A stretch of DNA of 64,000 nt, from NCBI GenBank assembly GCA_963756545.1, contig CAVWNY010000003.1, forward strand, positions 744,001-808,000. The letters are read 5' to 3'. Shown here piece by piece: positions 53,467 to 62,636 of this stretch. A program made the translations under genes and the position numbers. This DNA comes from DATFDN01 sp963756545 (GTDB lineage: Bacteria > Pseudomonadota > Alphaproteobacteria > Acetobacterales > Acetobacteraceae). Below the pieces are notes generated by a model that was not told where the DNA came from, did no database searches, and worked only from the letters and a program-made list of their open reading frames with translations. Numbering within the stretch: position 1 is the first letter of the stretch; every line of letters begins with the position of its first letter.

Positions 53467-56100
53467 CTATGTCCCCTCAGGCTGGGAAACGGGCAGCAGG
53501 GCCTTGAGTTGGTAAAGTGCGTCGAGCGCCTCGCGCGGGGACATGCGATCGGGGTCGAGCGCGACGAGAGCCTGGGCCAGCGCGTCACGGTCAAATGGCC
53601 CCGACGACGTCGGCGCGCCAGGGTCGGGCCGGCCGACGCTGGCGAATAGCGGCAATGCGGAAAGCTTCGCCGCCCCGAGCGGGCCGCCCTCGCGCTCCAA
53701 CGCGGCGAGCAGCGCGCCGGCGCGGCGGACCACCGGCGCCGGCACCCCGGCAAGCTCCGCGACATGCACGCCCCAAGACCGCCCGGCCGCGCCCGCGGCC
53801 ACCTCGTGCAGGAACACCACCGACTTTTTCCACTCCTTCACTCGCATCGTGTGGGGGCGCAGCCGCGGCATTCGGTCGGCCAGCTCGGCCAGTTCGTGGA
53901 AGTGCGTAGCAAAGATCGTGCGGCAGCGGATCGCGGCGTGCAGCGCCTCCAGCACCGCCCAGGCGATGGCAAGCCCGTCCAGCGTCGCTGTGCCGCGGCC
54001 GATCTCGTCCACCACGACGAGCGAGCGCGGGCCCGCCTGATTGAGGATCGCCGCCGTCTCGGTCATTTCCACCATGAATGTGGAGCGGCCGCGCGCGAGG
54101 TCGTCGGCGGCGCCGACCCGGGAGAACAGGCGGTCCACGACGCCGATGCGCGCCGTAGCGGCGGCGACCGGCAGCCCCGCCTGGGCCAGCACGACCAGCA
54201 GCGCGTTCTGCCGCAGAAACGTCGATTTGCCGGCCATGTTCGGCCCGGTGAGCAGCAGCAGGCGCCGATCGGGCGAGAGGTCGCAATCGTTCGGCACGAA
54301 CGCCGCCTGGCCCGCCAGCGCGCGTTCCACCACCGGATGGCGGCCGGCCGCCACCTCGAACGCCGTGTCTTGCGTGATCCTGGGGCGGCACCAATCGCCC
54401 GGCCCGGCGAGACGCGCCGCGGACTGCGCGACATCGAGCAGGGCGAGCGCGTTCGCCGCGCCGGCGAGGGCCTCGTCGCACCCCATCGCCTTCTGGACCA
54501 AATGCCCGAAAACCGCCCGTTCCCGCGACGCCGCGCGCTCGGCGGCTTCGGCGATGCGCCGGTCGAGGTCGGCCAGCTCGGGCGTGGTGAACCGCGCACC
54601 GCTGGCCATGCTTTGGCGCAGCGTGAGTTCGGGGAAGGTCCGCAGCCGCTCCGCGGCCTGGGCCGGCGCCTCCATGACGTAGCCGAGCTGGGCGTGATGA
54701 CGGATTTTCAGGCTCGCGACACCGTAATGCTGGGCGTAGTCGAGCTGGAGCTTTCCGAGCACCCGGCGGCTGTCATCGCGCAGCGAGCGCTCCGCATCCA
54801 GCTCGGCATCGAAGCCGGGCCGGATTCCCCCGCCGTCATCCATGCGGGCCGGCGCGGGGTCGGCGAGCGCATCGGCGAGCAGGCGTTCCAGCCCGGGATC
54901 AAGCGCGAGCGTCGTGCGCGCGTCGGCGAGCAGCATCGGGGCGCCGGTTTCCAGCAGCGCGGCCGCGGAGCGGGCGGCGACAAGGCCGTCGCGCAGGGCA
55001 ATGAGGTCGCGCGGCGTCCCGCGACCGAGCGACAGCCGGCCCAGCGCGCGCGCCATGTCGGGGGCTGCCCGCAGCACGCCGCGCAGCCGCCCCGCCGCGT
55101 CCGGCTGCGAAACCAGCCAGCCCCAGGCGTCCTGCCGCGCGGCGATGGCATCGGGGTCGGTGAGTGGGGCCGAGAGCCACTCGGCAAGCAGGCGCGCCCC
55201 GGCCGCGGTCAGCGTGCGATCCACGGCGGCGAGCAGGGTGTGCGCGCCGCCGTCGCGCGCCCGCAGAATCTCCAGGCTGGCGCGCGTCGCCGCGTCCATC
55301 GCGAGCGTTCCGGCCCCGCCCCGCGGGACCGGGCGGGAGAGCCGGGGAAGCGCGCCCGAGGCGGTCGCCCGCACGTAATCGAGGGTGAGCGCGGCGGCGA
55401 CTGCCTCGCCGTCGGTAAAGGCGCCGAACGCATCCAGGCTGGCCGCGCCGAACGCCTCTGCGACACGCCGCCGCGCGGCGAGGGGGGCGGAGGGGATGCA
55501 ATCGGGCGCGCGGCGCTCGGCGAGGTCGCCGAGGGGAACCGTCTCGGGAGCGAGAATCTCGGCCGGGTCCAGACGGCCGAGCAGCGCGGCCAACTCGACG
55601 GCGGGCACGCTCTCGGTTTCGAACAGGCCGGTGGAGACGTCGAGCCAGGCGGCGCCGATGCCGGCGCGGTCGGGCGCCAGCGCGACCAGCAGGTTGGGAC
55701 GGCGGGCCTCCAGCAGGGTGTCCTCGGTCAGCGTGCCGGGCGTGACCAGCCGAACGACCTCGCGCCGGATCGGTCCCTTGCCCGCCCGCGTCTTGGGATT
55801 CTCCATCTGCTCGGCGATGGCGACGCGGAAGCCCCGCCGGATCAGCCGGGCGAGATAGGCGTCACCGGCATGCACCGGAACCCCGCACATCTGGATTGGC
55901 GCCCCGGCGTGCTCGCCCCGATGGGTGAGCGCAATATCGAGCGCCGCGGCCGCCGCTTCGGCGTCCGCGAAAAACAGCTCGTAGAAGTCCCCCATGCGAA
56001 AGAACACGAGCGCCTCGGGGTGCTCGGCCTTGACCGCGAACCACTGCGCCATCGCTGGCGAGGCCCCGTCGGCGCTGGGCAAGCGGGAGGCTGAGGCCAT
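53467..56100 (-). CDS. mutS: DNA mismatch repair protein MutS
   Basis: An 877-residue mismatch sensor. The mispair-binding domain has the Phe-x-Glu-type segment VFFRMGDFYELFFADA (Phe and Glu positions both present). The ATPase has Walker A GPNMAGKSTFLRQN near residue 620, S-T-F-M-V-E-M, the Walker B V-V-V-D-E-I-G-R-G-T and the T-H-F-H-E-L motif. The start is ATG 56100 (TTG one codon before). C-terminal end is short of the tetramerisation motif seen in E. coli. Same strand as the glycosyltransferase upstream. Confidence 0.95.
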   Translation of the reverse strand: MASASRLPSADGASPAMAQWFAVKAEHPEALVFFRMGDFYELFFADAEAAAAALDIALTHRGEHAGAPIQMCGVPVHAGDAYLARLIRRGFRVAIAEQMENPKTRAGKGPIRREVVRLVTPGTLTEDTLLEARRPNLLVALAPDRAGIGAAWLDVSTGLFETESVPAVELAALLGRLDPAEILAPETVPLGDLAERRAPDCIPSAPLAARRRVAEAFGAASLDAFGAFTDGEAVAAALTLDYVRATASGALPRLSRPVPRGGAGTLAMDAATRASLEILRARDGGAHTLLAAVDRTLTAAGARLLAEWLSAPLTDPDAIAARQDAWGWLVSQPDAAGRLRGVLRAAPDMARALGRLSLGRGTPRDLIALRDGLVAARSAAALLETGAPMLLADARTTLALDPGLERLLADALADPAPARMDDGGGIRPGFDAELDAERSLRDDSRRVLGKLQLDYAQHYGVASLKIRHHAQLGYVMEAPAQAAERLRTFPELTLRQSMASGARFTTPELADLDRRIAEAAERAASRERAVFGHLVQKAMGCDEALAGAANALALLDVAQSAARLAGPGDWCRPRITQDTAFEVAAGRHPVVERALAGQAAFVPNDCDLSPDRRLLLLTGPNMAGKSTFLRQNALLVVLAQAGLPVAAATARIGVVDRLFSRVGAADDLARGRSTFMVEMTETAAILNQAGPRSLVVVDEIGRGTATLDGLAIAWAVLEALHAAIRCRTIFATHFHELAELADRMPRLRPHTMRVKEWKKSVVFLHEVAAGAAGRSWGVHVAELAGVPAPVVRRAGALLAALEREGGPLGAAKLSALPLFASVGRPDPGAPTSSGPFDRDALAQALVALDPDRMSPREALDALYQLKALLPVSQPEGT

Positions 56101-56165
56101 CAAGACGTCCTGGAGTGGTCGGGGCGGCCCTTATAGCAACGGCCCTCAGCTCTGACCCGTGCTAA

Positions 56166-56250
56166 GTCATTCCCGCGAAAGCGGGAATCCAGGCCCACAC
56201 GCACCGAGTTCCGCGCCATCCGCATGGGTTCCCGCTTTCGCGGGAATGAC
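56166..56250. repeat. Dispersed palindrome (TCATTCCCGCGAAAG type)
   Basis: Arms 56166-56190 and 56226-56250 are inverted with 24 of 25 bases matching and a 35-base spacer. The core TCATTCCCGCGAAAGCGGG is itself partly palindromic. This is a known kind of dispersed repeat in proteobacterial genomes. It overlaps the last codons and stop of the WecG-like gene. Confidence 0.85.
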
Positions 56251-57000
56251 GGCTTGTGCCGCGGCGCGCATCCTCTCCCTCAGCAGCATGCCGAAGATCG
56301 GCGGGTCGTCGCGCAGGTAGCGACGCGCGAGCCGGCGTGGATCGGCCGCCAGCCGATGCAGCCATTCGAGCCCCGCGCGGCGCATCCACTCCGGGGCGCG
56401 ACGCGCGGCACCGGCGAGGAAGTCGAGGCCGGCGCCGATGCAAAGGCCGGTGCCGGTCGCGGCGCCTTCGGCCTGGATGGCGGCGGCCAGCAGTTCCTGG
56501 CGCGGCGAGCCGAGCGCGAGGAACACCAGGCGGGAGGGATGGTCGAGGACGAAGCGGATGGCCGCGCGCATCGCGCTCGGGTCGCGCTCGAAGCCTGGCG
56601 GCGGGTCGTGGTGGGCCAGTTGCGCCAAGCCGCAGCGGGCGCGAAGCGCGGGCAGGCGGTCGGGCCGAACGCCGATGATGGTGACACGCTCGCGCGGTGG
56701 CAGACCGGTCAGCAGGCGGGCGGTGAGGTCGCTTCCGGCGACAACGGGCGGCGCGGGCAGTCGAAGCCAGCGCGCGGCCTTGGCGATGACACGGGAATCG
56801 AGCAGCCGCAGCAGGGCGTCGCGATAGATCGGGGCGAACGATTGATCGCGCTTTAGGCGGACGAAGTGGTCTGCGTTCGGGGTAACGATGTAGCCGAACG
56901 GGGCGCCGTCCGGGCGGGCCTCGATCCAGCGCGCCGCGCCCTCCAGCGTCAGGTCGGCGAAATCGAGGCCGAGCAGCCGGATGTCATGGGGCGCCCTCAC
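56167..57000 (-). CDS. WecG/TagA/CpsF-family glycosyltransferase
   Basis: A 277-residue transferase expected to add N-acetyl-mannosamine(-uronic acid) or a related sugar to a lipid-linked intermediate. The family segments are visible: IVTPNADHFVRLKRD, D-S-R-V-I-A-K-A-A-R-W-L, V-A-G-S-D-L, RVTIIGVRPDRLPAL, FLALGSPRQELLAAAI and GAGLDFLAGAARRAPEWMRRAGLEW, the acceptor and donor loop. Start GTG 57000 overlaps the upstream stop. The final 27 residues (V-I-P-A-K-A-G ... S-R-E) are encoded by the palindromic repeat, so they are a recent addition. Confidence 0.85.
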   Translation of the reverse strand: MRAPHDIRLLGLDFADLTLEGAARWIEARPDGAPFGYIVTPNADHFVRLKRDQSFAPIYRDALLRLLDSRVIAKAARWLRLPAPPVVAGSDLTARLLTGLPPRERVTIIGVRPDRLPALRARCGLAQLAHHDPPPGFERDPSAMRAAIRFVLDHPSRLVFLALGSPRQELLAAAIQAEGAATGTGLCIGAGLDFLAGAARRAPEWMRRAGLEWLHRLAADPRRLARRYLRDDPPIFGMLLRERMRAAAQAVIPAKAGTHADGAELGACGPGFPLSRE

Positions 57001-58340
57001 AGGCCAAGCCTCAAGGTAAGCAAGGCGAGCGAGCGCACGAAATCGCCGGCCAGCCCGGAGGCGCTTGTGCCCGTCCCACGCACATCGGCCACGTCGTACG
57101 AGCCGATCAGCCGGACGCGCCGGTTGAGCAGCCACGTGGCGCCGATCCCGCCGCGCACGGCGGTCTGGCGGCCGCCGCCGCCCAGCAGGTCCGCCCGCTG
57201 CACGCCGGTGGAGGCTTGCAGCACCACGTTCCGGCGCCATTCGTAATCCGCCGTGACCGTCGCGCCGGTGTAGGTGAACCCGGCGACGCCTTCCTGCGCC
57301 GCGTCCTCGATGCGGCGGGTCAGCGTGGCGGTAACGGTGGTCATTCCGCCGGGGGTGAAGATCGCGTCCGCCTCGGCGACGGCGGCGCCGTGCGTGGGAA
57401 AGGTCGGGTCGGCGAAGTCTCGGCGCTCGTAGCCGCCCAGCACGCGATAGTGCCAAAGCCCGTCCGTGGCGTCGTCGATCCCCACGAGGACGGCGAGCGA
57501 GTTCGAGTTCAACGGGGCGACACCGGCCGGCGTCGCGACATAGACTTGGCCGACGCCGCGCACCGCCAGCACGAGGCTGCGGCGCGGCGCCACCTCGTAG
57601 CGAAGGGTGAGCCCGCCATGCACCACGTCGCGGTCGCGATAAGTCTGGGAGGTCGGGGCCCCGAGGATGGTCGCGGTCCCGAAGCGCCAGGCCGCGAAGT
57701 CCAGGCTCGGCTCCAGCGTCACCTGTCCGAGCGAGGCGGCGTAGGTCGCGCGCAGATCGTTGACCTGGTAGGCGATCGGCTGGTCCGTCGGCAGCGCGTC
57801 GAGCTCGCCGGGCGCCTGATGCAGTGCGAGATGCGCCGCGCCCAGGGTCAGGCTGCCGTCGCCCAGGGCGAGCGTCGTGCCGCCGACGGCGGTCCAGTCG
57901 GTCCGGCCCTGTGCCGGCAAATCCGGGTAGCGGGTGTCGTCCAGACTGAGATAGAGCCCATACGGGTCGCGCTGGGCGGTGGAGGCGACGAGGATCGAGG
58001 GCGCGGTGCGGACCAGCCAGCTTCCGCGCCCCGCCCCCGTGCCGAGCACGTCGCTGTCGAAGCCGATGGATTCTTCCAGCTCCGTATGGATCAGCGCGCC
58101 GCCGATCCGGGTCCCGAGACTGTCGAAGGCGGGGCGGGCGCGCGTCTGCACGGTGACTCCCGGATCGGTGCCGTAGCCGGGCAGGGCGGGCGGGAAGGCG
58201 TCTGGCAGAAGCTGCGCCCGCGCCGGCGCGGCAGGGAGAGCGGCAAGCAGCGTGACGAGCGCGACGCCGGCCGGACTGGGGATCTTCCCCGCTGCGTGGC
58301 GTGCCGGCGGCGAAGCGCACGGGCGCTTTTTTGCGTCCAT
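56997..58340 (-). CDS. Outer-membrane beta-barrel protein
   Basis: A 447-residue exported protein. Residues 20-45 are a signal peptide ending A-R-A-Q. The rest shows 16 to 20 alternating amphipathic strands with aromatic ends, finishing in L-L-T-L-R-L-G-L; the fold resembles the BBP2-type outer-membrane porins that accompany polysaccharide export genes. Its stop overlaps the GTG start of the WecG-like gene, so together they may serve polysaccharide assembly or export. No sugar-specific motif visible. Confidence 0.75.
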   Translation of the reverse strand: MDAKKRPCASPPARHAAGKIPSPAGVALVTLLAALPAAPARAQLLPDAFPPALPGYGTDPGVTVQTRARPAFDSLGTRIGGALIHTELEESIGFDSDVLGTGAGRGSWLVRTAPSILVASTAQRDPYGLYLSLDDTRYPDLPAQGRTDWTAVGGTTLALGDGSLTLGAAHLALHQAPGELDALPTDQPIAYQVNDLRATYAASLGQVTLEPSLDFAAWRFGTATILGAPTSQTYRDRDVVHGGLTLRYEVAPRRSLVLAVRGVGQVYVATPAGVAPLNSNSLAVLVGIDDATDGLWHYRVLGGYERRDFADPTFPTHGAAVAEADAIFTPGGMTTVTATLTRRIEDAAQEGVAGFTYTGATVTADYEWRRNVVLQASTGVQRADLLGGGGRQTAVRGGIGATWLLNRRVRLIGSYDVADVRGTGTSASGLAGDFVRSLALLTLRLGL

Positions 58341-58410
58341 GCCGCGAGTGAACGCGAACTAGATTAAGGAACTCCTTACGCGGCGCGCTCGGCGGGCGGG
58401 CGCGAGCGGC

Positions 58411-58728
58411 TCAGGGTTCGCCCCGCTGATCGAGGTCGCGCATCATCAGCAGCAACCCGCGGCGCAGCCGCAGAATGCCGCCGCGGACCTGCCCCTCGTC
58501 GCAGAGGTGCCGCCCCTCGGCCCCCATGCTGAGCACCTCATCATCGGGCGGGCGAGGCGCGATGCGGACGAGTTCCGCCAGCTTGGCGGACAGTTCCCGG
58601 CAATAGGCGGGCGTGTCGGTGGTGATGACGGCCGGCGGCGACTGGCCGCCCGGCACGCCCGCTATCAGCACGAACCCCAGGCCGGTGGTCAGGCTAGCCA
58701 GACCCGTGGCGCGGACAAGCGGCGACAT
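58411..58728 (-). CDS. Small secreted protein, function unknown
   Basis: A 105-residue protein with an N-terminal hydrophobic stretch (LASLTTGLGFVLIAGVPGG) and a helical soluble end (YCRELSAKLAELVRIA, HLCDEGQVRGGILRLRR) containing two Cys that may pair. I do not recognise a named family. It lies 70 bases upstream of the outer-membrane barrel gene and is likely co-transcribed. Confidence 0.6.
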   Translation of the reverse strand: MSPLVRATGLASLTTGLGFVLIAGVPGGQSPPAVITTDTPAYCRELSAKLAELVRIAPRPPDDEVLSMGAEGRHLCDEGQVRGGILRLRRGLLLMMRDLDQRGEP

Positions 58729-58802
58729 GACGCTCTGATAGCGGGTCGCGTTTTCGCGTCGCGTTGTGAATGGGTGACATCGCCGTTAGCCCGATGGCGG
58801 AG

Positions 58803-60194
58803 TCAGCCTGAGATCGGCTCGGATCGCGCAGCCGCGATGTGCAGGCGCGCAATCAGGCCCGGCCCGGCGTCTTCCAGCAACAAGCTGCCGCCATGCAGCT
58901 GCGCGACCGCCTGCACGAGGGCGAGCCCGAGCCCGGAGCCGGGGGTGCTGCGGGCCGCCTCGGCCCGGAAGAACCGCTCGGTGGCGCGCGCCCGGGCATT
59001 GGCGGGGATGCCGGGCCCCTGGTCGGCAACCGTGATCCACACCCCATCCTCCCCGGTCGCGCCGAGCAGGCGGACCGTGCTGCCGGATGGCGAGAATTTG
59101 ACGGCGTTGTCCACCAGGTTCGCCACGGCCTGCTGGATCAGCTCGCGATCGCCGTAGGCGGGCAGCCGGCCGGGAACATCGAGCGCGAGGCGGACGCCCT
59201 TTTCCTCGGCCACCACGTCGTAAAGCTCGGCAACGTCGGCAAGCAACCCGGCGGCGTCGATCGCCGCGAAGGCCGAACGACGCGAGCCCGCCTCGATCTC
59301 CGCGATCCGTAGCAGCCCCTGAAAAATGGCGACGATGCCGTCGAGGTCGACGATCGCGCGCTCGATCGCGGCGTGCATCTCCTCGGGCGTGCGCGCGAGC
59401 GCCGCCGCCTCCTCCAGCCGGCCGCGCGCGCGGGTGATCGGCGTGCGGAGGTCGTGGGCGATGGCGTTGGAGACCTGCCGCACCCCGTCCATCAGCCGCG
59501 CGATGCGGTCCAGCATGTCGTTGATCGTGTCCGCGAGCTGGTCGAACTCGTCCCCGCGTCCCGAGAGCCGCACCCGCCGGGCGAGGTCTCCCGCGGCGAT
59601 GGCGGTGGCGGTTGCCGATACGTTGGCCAGCGCGCGGCGGAACAGGCTGCGCACGACGAAGGCGCCCAGCGTCGCCATGGCGAGCACCACCACCATCGCC
59701 CACAAGAGCGCGTCGGTAAGCAGGCGACGGAGCTGCGCGCGGTTCTGCACGTCGCGCCCGACCAGCAGGTGATCGCCGTTCGGCAGGTCGTAGCGGCGTA
59801 CATGCGCGAGCGAGCGCACGCCCGCCCGCTCCACCGGCAGCTCGACCCAGGCATCCGTCTGGCTGACCTCGTCAGGCCAAGTCAGGAGATTTCCCGCGAT
59901 GAAGCGCATGTCGGGGCCGGTTAGGAGATAGATGGCGTTGTCATCGACGTCCTGCGCGAGCCGGTCCCCGATGGTCAGGATCAGCGCGGCCGTCCCGCCC
60001 TGTTGATAACGATCCAGCAGCGCCTGGGCGTCGGCAAGGATCACCGCCTCGGTCTGCCGGTCGAGCAGACCAGCCGTGGCCCACCACAGGAACACGGCGA
60101 GGGCGGTGGCGCTGATCGCCAGCAGCAACGCATAGACGACGGCGAAGCGGAGTGCGGCCGATCGGAGCGCGCTCCGGCGGCGGGGAGGCGACAA
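58803..60194 (-). CDS. Two-component sensor histidine kinase
   Basis: A 463-residue membrane sensor. Transmembrane helices lie at about 15-38 and 165-188, flanking a periplasmic domain of about 125 residues. The HAMP domain, an H-box (SNAIAHDLRTPITRARGRLEEA), N-box (LVDNAVKFSPSG) and G1/G2 boxes (VADQGPGIPA, STPGSGLGLALVQAV) are all intact. It starts with TTG 60194 9 bases after the response-regulator stop. It is the partner of the OmpR-type regulator. Confidence 0.93.
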   Translation of the reverse strand: MSPPRRRSALRSAALRFAVVYALLLAISATALAVFLWWATAGLLDRQTEAVILADAQALLDRYQQGGTAALILTIGDRLAQDVDDNAIYLLTGPDMRFIAGNLLTWPDEVSQTDAWVELPVERAGVRSLAHVRRYDLPNGDHLLVGRDVQNRAQLRRLLTDALLWAMVVVLAMATLGAFVVRSLFRRALANVSATATAIAAGDLARRVRLSGRGDEFDQLADTINDMLDRIARLMDGVRQVSNAIAHDLRTPITRARGRLEEAAALARTPEEMHAAIERAIVDLDGIVAIFQGLLRIAEIEAGSRRSAFAAIDAAGLLADVAELYDVVAEEKGVRLALDVPGRLPAYGDRELIQQAVANLVDNAVKFSPSGSTVRLLGATGEDGVWITVADQGPGIPANARARATERFFRAEAARSTPGSGLGLALVQAVAQLHGGSLLLEDAGPGLIARLHIAAARSEPISG

Positions 60195-60203
60195 GGCCGC
60201 CTC

Positions 60204-60887
60204 TCAGCCGGTTTCGGCGCGCAGCATGTAACCCGCGTTGCGGACCGTGTGGATCAGCGGCGAGGCAAACGGCTTGTCCACCTTCTGGCGCAGGCGCGAG
60301 ACATGCACGTCGATGACGTTGGTCTGCGGGTCGAAATGGTAGTCCCACACGCCCTCCAGCAGCATCGTGCGCGTGACGACCTGCCCGGCATGGCGCATCA
60401 GGTACTCGAGCAGCCGGAACTCCCGCGGCTGAAGGTCGATCTTCTGCCCGGCCCGCTTGACCTGCCGCGACAGCAGGTCGAGTTCGAGGTCGGCAACCGC
60501 CAGTTTGGTGACCGGCCCTTCGGGCTTTCCGCGGCGCACTAGCGCCTCCACCCGGGCCAGCAGCTCCGAGAAGGCGAAGGGCTTGGTCATGTAGTCGTCG
60601 CCGCCCGCCTTCAGCCCCTTCACCCGCTCATCGACCTCGGCGAGCGCCGAGAGGATGAGCACCGGGACGATGTTCTTCTGCGAGCGCAGGGTCTCCAGCA
60701 CGCGCAGACCGTCGATGCCGCCTGGCAGCATACGGTCGAGGATCATCGCGTCGAACGGCTCGCTCGCGGCCATGAACAGGCCGTCGCGCCCGTTGTCGGC
60801 GTGCTCCACGACGTGCCCGGCTTCGCGCAGCCCGCGCACGACGAAGCCGGCGACCTCCTTGTCGTCCTCGACCACCAGAATACGCAT
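60204..60887 (-). CDS. OmpR-type response regulator
   Basis: A 227-residue regulator. The receiver has VVEDDKEVAG, phospho-Asp in MILDRMLPGGIDG and Lys in DDYMTKPFAF. The winged-helix DNA domain has REFRLLEYLMRHAGQVV and the V-D-V-H-V-S-R-L-R-Q-K-V-D motif. It is flanked by htrA upstream and the sensor gene downstream. The promoter is not evident. Ribosome site AAGGAGAAGG. Confidence 0.95.
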   Translation of the reverse strand: MRILVVEDDKEVAGFVVRGLREAGHVVEHADNGRDGLFMAASEPFDAMILDRMLPGGIDGLRVLETLRSQKNIVPVLILSALAEVDERVKGLKAGGDDYMTKPFAFSELLARVEALVRRGKPEGPVTKLAVADLELDLLSRQVKRAGQKIDLQPREFRLLEYLMRHAGQVVTRTMLLEGVWDYHFDPQTNVIDVHVSRLRQKVDKPFASPLIHTVRNAGYMLRAETG

Positions 60888-60914
60888 TCCTTCTCCTTTC
60901 GCCGCCGCACTCTC

Positions 60915-62009
60915 CTATTGGGTCTCTTCGGCCGGGCGCCGCCCGACCGTGACCGGCACCGATACCGCGCGCCCCTCGCGGCGGACCTCCAGCGTCACGG
61001 TCTTGCCCGGCGGCTGCTCGGCGATCGTGCGCACCAGGCCGAGAGAGCTGTCGATATGCTCGCCGTTGACCGCCGTGACTACATCGCCGGCCCGCAGCCC
61101 GGCCCGCGCGCCGGGGCCGCCGCTCTCGACGCCCGCGATCGCGACGCCGGGACGCGGGCCGCCCGCGCCTTCCATCGTCTGCACCGAAACGCCGAGCCAG
61201 CCCCGGTCAATCCGGCCGTACGCCTCCAGCTCGGCCACGGTGCGGCGCACGAGGTCGGCCGGGATGGCGAAGCCAATGCCGACCGACCCGCCGGAGGGCG
61301 AGACGATGGCCGTGGTCATGCCCACGACCTGGCCATCCATGTTGAACGCCGGACCCCCGGAGTTGCCCGGGTTGATGGGAGCGTCGATTTGCAGGAAGTT
61401 GTCGAATGGTCCGGCGCCGAGGTCGCGCCCCTCGGCCGAGATGATCCCCGCCGTCACCGACCCGCCGAGCCCGAACGGGTTGCCGGCGATGAGAATCCAG
61501 TCGCCGACCTCGATCCGGCGCGAGTCGCCCCACGCGACGGCGGGCAGCGGGTGCGGCGCCGCCACCCGGATCACCGCCACGTCGGTCAGTTCGTCGGCCC
61601 CGATCACGCGGGCGGGCAGCTTCGTGCCGTCCGACAGCGACACCATGATCCGGCTGGCCTGCCCGACGACGTGATTGTTGGTGACGATTACCCCGGCTGG
61701 GTCGATGATGAAGCCTGAGCCGGCCCCGAGGACGTCCTCGTGGCGGTTGCCGAAGCGGCGGCGGAACTCCCGTCCGAGCGGGGTGTCGCGCAGTTCGGGC
61801 GGCAAGTCGCGCAGGAGATTCCCGGCCGAGACGGTTTCCGTGACGCCGATGTTGACCACCGAGGGCAGCACTTTCTTCACCAGCGGCGCGAAGCTCTCCG
61901 GCACGGCGCGGGCACTCCGCGGAGGCACGGTGGAGCAGGCGGACGCGAGCAGGGCGAGCCCGAAGACCAGGCCCCTTGGATAAAGCCAAGCGGGGCGGGT
62001 GGCGGTCAT
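60915..62009 (-). CDS. HtrA/DegP-like serine protease, predicted lipoprotein
   Basis: A 364-residue periplasmic protease. Residues 1-24 form a lipoprotein signal with L-L-A-S-A-C at Cys25. The trypsin-like triad is NHVV (His), D-V-A-V (Asp in ELTDVAVIRV) and GNSGGPAF (Ser). One PDZ domain follows (GVAIAGVESGGPGARAGLRAGDV). DegP has two, DegS one. The start ATG 62009 has GGAGG 11 bases upstream; a longer ATG start at 62063 exists. It begins a protease-regulator-sensor operon likely tied to envelope stress. Confidence 0.9.
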   Translation of the reverse strand: MTATRPAWLYPRGLVFGLALLASACSTVPPRSARAVPESFAPLVKKVLPSVVNIGVTETVSAGNLLRDLPPELRDTPLGREFRRRFGNRHEDVLGAGSGFIIDPAGVIVTNNHVVGQASRIMVSLSDGTKLPARVIGADELTDVAVIRVAAPHPLPAVAWGDSRRIEVGDWILIAGNPFGLGGSVTAGIISAEGRDLGAGPFDNFLQIDAPINPGNSGGPAFNMDGQVVGMTTAIVSPSGGSVGIGFAIPADLVRRTVAELEAYGRIDRGWLGVSVQTMEGAGGPRPGVAIAGVESGGPGARAGLRAGDVVTAVNGEHIDSSLGLVRTIAEQPPGKTVTLEVRREGRAVSVPVTVGRRPAEETQ

Positions 62010-62085
62010 GACAGGCAGGTCCTCCACGACGGGCAGGCTGAACGCCTCGTCATGAGATGGCATGGCAACGCGGGTGCAACAAGAA

Positions 62086-62282
62086 TCATCGCGCTAGTCT
62101 TTTTCGGGGTCGCCCGCATTCCCGCTCCAGCGCGGTGACCGCCAGCAGGGGGGAAGGTGCGAGCGGGTCGGTTCGCGTCAGCCGCGCGCTGCCGCCGGCC
62201 AGCCGGAACGCGCCCGGCTCGCCCCGGCGCTGGGCGATGCCGTCGGGGAAGCCTGCTGCGATCAGCACCGCGGGGTTGCCGT
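62086..62282 (-). other. Possible gene remnant
   Basis: On the minus strand a frame reads GNPAVLIAAGFPDGIAQ followed by R-L-T-R-T-D-P-L-A-P-S-P-L-L-A-V-T-A-L-E-R-E before a stop at 62086. The text looks like the tail of a real protein but its start is missing and I cannot name the family. Confidence 0.25.
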
Positions 62283-62558
62283 CGGCTTGAGCGCAGTCGT
62301 GGTGCGTTTCGTAAGCACCGCGCTTCCCGCGGTGCCGGTCAATATCATGCGGCTGCACCATTGGCGGAACCTGACGATCCTCGCCTGGGGCGGGCTGTGC
62401 GGGGGCATCTCCGTCGCGCTCGCGCTCAGCCTGCCGCCCTGCTCGTGCAGGACGCGCTGCTAACCGTGTGCTACGGGGTGGTGGTGTTCACCATCGTCAT
62501 CCAGGGGCTGACGATGCCCTGGCTGATCCGGCGGCTGTTCGGCGAAGGGGAATCCTGA
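62283..62558 (+). pseudogene. Remnant of a CPA1-type sodium/proton antiporter
   Basis: The plus strand carries the 3' end of an Na+/H+ antiporter. The first part reads V-P-V-N-I-M-R-L-H-H-W-R-N-L-T-I-L-A-W, G-G-L-x-G-G-I-S-V-A-L-A-L-S-L-P; the second, in another frame, reads D-A-L-L-T-V-C-Y-G-V-V-V-F-T-I-V-I-Q-G-L-T-M and M-P-W-L-I-R-R-L-F-G. The break is around 62440. The first 250 or more codons are absent. A decayed gene. Confidence 0.65.
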
Positions 62559-62636
62559 TCCGATCCGCGAAGCGTCGCCCGCGGTGTCCAACTCGTCCGC
62601 GGGCCGCGACCAAAGCTAGGCTGTGCGAGTATATCG

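Noticed and set aside
50761..53649. 962-codon plus-strand frame opposite glnD
   Set aside because: A shadow frame caused by high GC; glnD on the other strand carries all domains.
53764..56094. 776-codon plus-strand frame opposite mutS
   Set aside because: Arg/Gly/His-rich shadow text; MutS motifs are on the minus strand.
56167..58320. 717-codon minus-strand frame spanning the barrel and WecG genes
   Set aside because: Its first 440 residues are Arg/Ala-rich shadow of the barrel gene; only the last 277 codons from GTG 57000 are family text.
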